In this document: positions 7,003 through 9,565 of the stretch, piece after piece | Layout: every line of letters begins with the position of its first letter | Numbering within the stretch: the stretch's first letter is position 1 | Assembly: GCA_046758845.1 (NCBI GenBank) | Contig: JBHIBA010000173.1 | Span: 1-9,565 of the forward strand | DNA length: 9,565 bases | Origin: JBHIBA01 sp046758845 | Lineage (GTDB): Bacteria > UBA8248 > JACPRG01 > G963555815 | Direction of reading: 5' to 3' | Position numbers and translations under genes: made by a program | Notes under the pieces: generated by a model | Seen by the model: the letters and a program-made list of their open reading frames with translations, nothing else | The model's database searches: none | Told to the model about the DNA's origin: nothing

Positions 7003-7377
7003 ATGTTTGACGTCCGAAGAGGTCTCAGGATTCTGGGCCGCGGCGCGCGCCTGAGGTGCCCCCGGTGTGGATCGGGCAAGTTGTTTCCGGGATTTTTCTC
7101 GATGCGACGCGATTGTCCCATCTGCGAGCTTCCCTGTGAGCCGGAGATGGGTTATTACGTGGGCGCCATTTACATCAACTACGCCTTCACCGTGGGCGTT
7201 GCCCTGACGGGGTATTTCTTCCTCGACCGTTACACGGGTCTCTCGCTGGGAGGTCAGATCCTCCTCTGGGGGATTTTCTGCACCCTCTTTCCGCTCGCAT
7301 TCTTCCGGTATTCTAAAAGCCTTTGGCTCAGCTTCGACTACATATTCAATCCCCCGGAGGAAGCCGACTCCCCTTAG
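7003..7377 (+). CDS. DUF983 family small zinc-ribbon membrane protein
   Basis: This 124-residue protein matches the DUF983 pattern: an N-terminal cytoplasmic-looking segment LRCPRCGSGKLFPGFF (C19, C22), then DCPICELPCEP (C38, C41, with an extra C45), then two hydrophobic segments at about 50-75 and 81-103. The paired CxxC knuckles suggest a small zinc ribbon attached to a membrane anchor. The function of DUF983 is not established; relatives often lie near cytochrome oxidase assembly genes, but none is visible here. The ATG at 7003 has only a weak GGGAAG immediately upstream, and no better in-frame start exists. The gene is followed by an ABC exporter pair whose ATPase frame opens inside or just after its end, so the three probably share a transcript. 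The GGAGG at 7356-7360 within its last codons may serve the next gene. Confidence 0.85.
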   Translation: MFDVRRGLRILGRGARLRCPRCGSGKLFPGFFSMRRDCPICELPCEPEMGYYVGAIYINYAFTVGVALTGYFFLDRYTGLSLGGQILLWGIFCTLFPLAFFRYSKSLWLSFDYIFNPPEEADSP

Positions 7378-7391
7378 AAAGCCGTGCCGCC

Positions 7392-8378
7392 TTGAGCCGA
7401 TCTTCCGCCAGCCCTGATTCGCAAGCAGCGGCCGGGCCGCCCGCCGTCTCGACGCACGAGCTTCGACACGTTTACGGCACACGCACAGCCCTCCGCGGCG
7501 TTACGTTCTCCGTCCCCCGGGGAGAGATCTTCGGCCTGCTGGGAGAAAACGGCGGCGGCAAGACCACCTTGTTCAAGATCCTCTCTACACTGATGCCGCC
7601 CACCGCCGGAGAGGCGCGGCTCCTGGGTCACAACCTTTCTGCGGACCCTCATTCGGTTCGAGGCCGTCTGGGGGTGGTCTTTCAACACGCCAGCCTTGAC
7701 CCCAAGCTGACGGTCTTCGAGAACCTCTTGCACCAGGGCCGCCTCTACGGCATGCGCGGGGCCGTCCTCAAGGACCGGGCCCGCGAGGTCCTGGGCCGTC
7801 TGGGTCTGGACGGCCGCCGCAAGGACCTGGCCGGGACCTTGTCCGGCGGGCTCCAGAGAAGGACGGAACTGGCCAAGGCCTTCTTGCACCGGCCGGAGGT
7901 CCTTCTACTGGACGAGCCCGGAACGGGCCTGGACCCCGGCGTCCGCAAGGAATTCGACGACTATCTGGTCGAGCTTCGGGAAACCGAAGGAACGACCGTT
8001 TTGCTGACGACGCACATCCTGGAGGAGGCCGAGCGTTGCGACCGCGTGGCGTTCCTCCACCAGGGGGAGATCGTCGCCATGGGCCCGCCGGATTCTCTCA
8101 AAGCCCGCGTCGGCGGAGACGTCGTCGCGATCCAATCTCCCGATCCCGAAGGATTGAAGGTGAGGGTGAGCGAGCGGTTCGGCTGCGAGCCTCGGATGGT
8201 CCACGGGACTTTGCGCGTCGAGCGTCCCAAAGGCCACGAATTCGTCCGGGATGTGGTGGATGCCTTCCCCGGGGACATTCGTTCCATCACGTTCGGAAAA
8301 CCTACTTTGGAGGACGTCTTCGTCCGACTGACCGGACGCGGGATACATGACGAACAATCGGCGGGGGGGCTTGCTTGA
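7392..8378 (+). CDS. ABC exporter ATPase, DrrA/CcmA-like
   Basis: This cytoplasmic ATPase belongs to a DrrAB-type (ABC-2) exporter. Numbering from TTG 7392 (328 residues): Walker A GENGGGKTT at 51-59, Q-loop VFQHASLDPKLT with Q98, signature LSGGLQRR at 150-157, Walker B VLLLDEPGTGLDP at 170-182, H-loop TTHILEEAE with H208, and the C-terminal GKPTLEDVFVRLTG at 302-315, typical of drug, polysaccharide or lipid exporters of this class. The start is uncertain: the frame has no ATG or GTG before the ATPase domain. The only standard choices are TTG 7323, which lies inside the DUF983 gene and translates its shadow, and TTG 7392; neither has a well-spaced ribosome site. I take 7392 because it just clears the DUF983 gene and leaves a short polar lead-in before STHELRHVYG. 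The stop overlaps the permease ATG by one base (TGATG). The substrate cannot be inferred. Confidence 0.88.
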   Translation: MSRSSASPDSQAAAGPPAVSTHELRHVYGTRTALRGVTFSVPRGEIFGLLGENGGGKTTLFKILSTLMPPTAGEARLLGHNLSADPHSVRGRLGVVFQHASLDPKLTVFENLLHQGRLYGMRGAVLKDRAREVLGRLGLDGRRKDLAGTLSGGLQRRTELAKAFLHRPEVLLLDEPGTGLDPGVRKEFDDYLVELRETEGTTVLLTTHILEEAERCDRVAFLHQGEIVAMGPPDSLKARVGGDVVAIQSPDPEGLKVRVSERFGCEPRMVHGTLRVERPKGHEFVRDVVDAFPGDIRSITFGKPTLEDVFVRLTGRGIHDEQSAGGLA

Positions 8379-9157
8379 TGGGATTTTTGCTCCCTGTGAC
8401 AACCCTGTGGTGGCGGGAGATCGTGCGCTTCCTCAGACAGCGCAGCCGGGTCATCGGCTCGTTGGCGCAGCCCCTGCTATTCTGGCTGTTGGTGGGCGGG
8501 GGGTTGAAGGCGTCCTTCCGGCCGCCGGGAACTCCCGTAGGAACGGATTACGTGGAGTACTTTTATCCGGGGATCCTCGCGCTTGTCCTCCTCTTCACGG
8601 CCATCTTCTCGACCATCTCCACGATCCAGGACCGGCGGGAAGGTTTCCTCCAAGGCGTCCTGGTGGCGCCTGTGACTCGCTCCGGAATCGTCCTGGGGCA
8701 AACGCTGGGCGGGACGACCCTGGCCCTGATGGAGGGGCTGCTTCTCCTGTTCCTTGCGCCCGTGGCCGGAATTGCTTTGAGCTTTCAGGCGGCGATCTCG
8801 GCCCTGGCGGTGATGGCCCTGCTGTCCTTCGGTCTGACAAGCCTTGGCCTGGCCATTGCGTGGAGAATGGAGTCGGTCCAGGGCTTCCATTCCATCATGA
8901 ACCTGGTGCTGATGCCTTTGTGGCTTCTGTCCGGGGCCTTCTTTCCGGCCGAAGGGGCGCCCGGCTGGCTGGGCTGGATCATGCGGGTCAACCCGCTGAC
9001 TTACGGCCTCGCGGCCCTGCGGAGGTGCCTATATTGGCAGGACTCCGCCTCTTTGACCCAGGTCCCCCCGCTTTTCCTGTCCATCGTCGTAACCCTCCTT
9101 TTCTCTTCCGTGATTTTTTTCCTGGCGGTGACGGTTGCCAAGCGCCGTCCCGTTTAG
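8378..9157 (+). CDS. ABC-2 type exporter permease, DrrB/NodJ-like
   Basis: This is the membrane subunit paired with the preceding ATPase, 259 residues with about six hydrophobic spans (near 25-42, 62-82, 103-130, 136-158, 170-190 and 225-250). It has the ABC-2 membrane-domain hallmarks: an amphipathic N-terminus WWREIVRFLRQRSRVIG, FYPGILALVLLF, the cytoplasmic loop DRREGFLQGVLVAPVTR before the third span, WLLSGAFFPAEGAP around 187-200, and VNPLTYGLAALRRCLYW after it. ATG 8378 is preferred over the TTG at 8375 because of the TGATG coupling with the ATPase stop; a G-run at 8364-8369 may act as a weak ribosome site. Length and pattern fit DrrB-like half-transporters acting as dimers. The cargo is unknown; the DUF983 neighbour gives no firm hint. 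Confidence 0.92.
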   Translation: MGFLLPVTTLWWREIVRFLRQRSRVIGSLAQPLLFWLLVGGGLKASFRPPGTPVGTDYVEYFYPGILALVLLFTAIFSTISTIQDRREGFLQGVLVAPVTRSGIVLGQTLGGTTLALMEGLLLLFLAPVAGIALSFQAAISALAVMALLSFGLTSLGLAIAWRMESVQGFHSIMNLVLMPLWLLSGAFFPAEGAPGWLGWIMRVNPLTYGLAALRRCLYWQDSASLTQVPPLFLSIVVTLLFSSVIFFLAVTVAKRRPV

Positions 9158-9172
9158 CCGGTTGAACCCGGC
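9157..9172 (+). terminator. Weak hairpin after the ABC-2 permease
   Basis: GCCGG at 9157-9161 pairs with CCGGC at 9168-9172 around a 6-nt loop, followed by CGTTTAACTT. The stem begins at the last base of the permease stop codon. The T-run is only three bases, so termination would be inefficient. A new promoter soon after supports a unit boundary here. Confidence 0.35.
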
Positions 9173-9230
9173 CGTTTAACTTCACCGTGACCCTAGATGG
9201 GAGAAATCTTGAAGGGGAAAAATTTTCGGC

Positions 9231-9259
9231 TTGACTTTCGGATAAATTTCGCCTATGTT
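9231..9259 (+). promoter_or_regulatory. Sigma70-type promoter of the last gene
   Basis: TTGACT at 9231-9236 (five of six consensus bases) and TATGTT at 9254-9259 (four of six) are separated by exactly 17 nt, in the most AT-rich stretch of the window. This is the best promoter seen here. Transcription would start near 9266, giving a leader of about 100 nt before the ATG at 9367. Confidence 0.65.
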
Positions 9260-9275
9260 GGTTTTAACTGACAAA

Positions 9276-9285
9276 CAGATATCTG
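9276..9285. promoter_or_regulatory. Perfect 10-bp palindrome at the predicted transcription start
   Basis: CAGATATCTG is fully self-complementary and lies about 10-20 nt downstream of the predicted start point of the promoter at 9231-9259. That is a position where a bound repressor could block initiation. No regulator is identified, and a single 10-bp palindrome can occur by chance. Confidence 0.3.
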
Positions 9286-9366
9286 CACCGAGTGTGAGGG
9301 GTTAAATTGATCTTCGAGGACTATCCCCTTCCCGGGCCGGTGGGGTAGAAGAAGGAGAAGCCGGCG

Positions 9367-9565
9367 ATGGCGGCGACCAAGGAAAAGGAAATCGCTATTC
9401 TCTGCATCCGAAATTTGAACCAGTACCTGGAAGGCAAGATCCGGAAGGAGGAGTGGGAGAACAACCTGCGCTGCATCAAGGAGATGATCGACCAACAGCA
9501 GGTCTTGCCCTTGCACGGAAGTCACGGGAAAGGCCCCCACCCGCTCGAATCCACGTCGGACAACT
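9367..9565 (+). CDS. Small charged hypothetical protein (C-terminus beyond window)
   Basis: From ATG 9367 there are 66 open codons running off the right edge. The start is well supported: AAGGAG at 9352-9357 lies 9 nt upstream, and an in-frame TAG at 9346-9348 excludes a longer N-terminus. The protein begins MAATKEKEIAILCIRNLNQY and continues with a charged, likely helical segment rich in E, K, Q and N (about 16-48), then a flexible stretch with several histidines (LHGSHGKGPHP at about 49-59). Two cysteines (13 and 36) do not form a CxxC. I do not recognise a family. The N-terminus has no signal peptide or membrane span, so it is probably cytoplasmic. The promoter, palindrome and possible leader hairpins upstream suggest an independently regulated unit. 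Confidence 0.75.
   Translation, partial: MAATKEKEIAILCIRNLNQYLEGKIRKEEWENNLRCIKEMIDQQQVLPLHGSHGKGPHPLESTSDN

Noticed and set aside
1..9565. CRISPR array, tRNA/rRNA genes, insertion sequences or phage genes
   Set aside because: No regularly spaced repeats, tRNA-like cloverleaf, transposase motifs or phage-type genes were seen on either strand by eye.

Overview
The window is GC-rich bacterial DNA (roughly 60% or more by eye) with compact, operon-like gene packing and Shine-Dalgarno-led starts. Its gene content is a branched-chain amino-acid-type (Liv/HAAT) ABC importer, a PYROXD2/phytoene-desaturase-like FAD oxidoreductase, a DUF983 protein and a DrrAB-type ABC exporter. This is typical of free-living soil or subsurface bacteria, for example deltaproteobacterial lineages, Acidobacteria or Methylomirabilota/Rokubacteria-like groups. 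The sequence alone does not fix the phylum, and no rRNA, tRNA, mobile element or CRISPR was seen.

Layout. (1) Positions 1-1583, minus strand: a nearly complete FAD-dependent oxidoreductase whose last residues lie beyond the left edge. (2) Positions 1584-2007: a 424-bp divergent intergenic region with a good sigma70-like promoter facing right and an inverted repeat. (3) Positions 2008-6643, plus strand: a complete importer operon in the order LivH permease, LivM permease, LivG ATPase, LivF ATPase, substrate-binding protein. The first four genes are packed with 7-nt, -8-nt and 2-nt junctions. The binding-protein gene follows a 78-nt spacer containing a small hairpin and has the best ribosome binding site of the set. 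A 14-bp perfect-stem terminator at 6778-6817 closes the unit. (4) Positions 7003-9157, plus strand: DUF983 membrane protein, DrrA-like ABC ATPase and ABC-2 permease, tightly packed (the last junction is a TGATG overlap). (5) Positions 9158-9565: a new transcription unit with a clear promoter, a perfect 10-bp palindrome near the predicted start of transcription, a possible structured leader, and the first 66 codons of a small charged protein cut by the right edge.

How they work together. The periplasmic binding protein should capture an amino-acid-like ligand and deliver it to the LivHM channel, driven by LivGF. The divergent FAD oxidoreductase may act on the imported compound or simply be a neighbour. 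The DUF983/ABC-2 group looks like a separate export or membrane-biogenesis unit. Most of the window is conventional. The points most worth a second look are four cysteines in the binding protein (two to four of them in or near ligand-pocket motifs), the divergent oxidoreductase/importer arrangement, and the regulatory leader of the truncated last gene.
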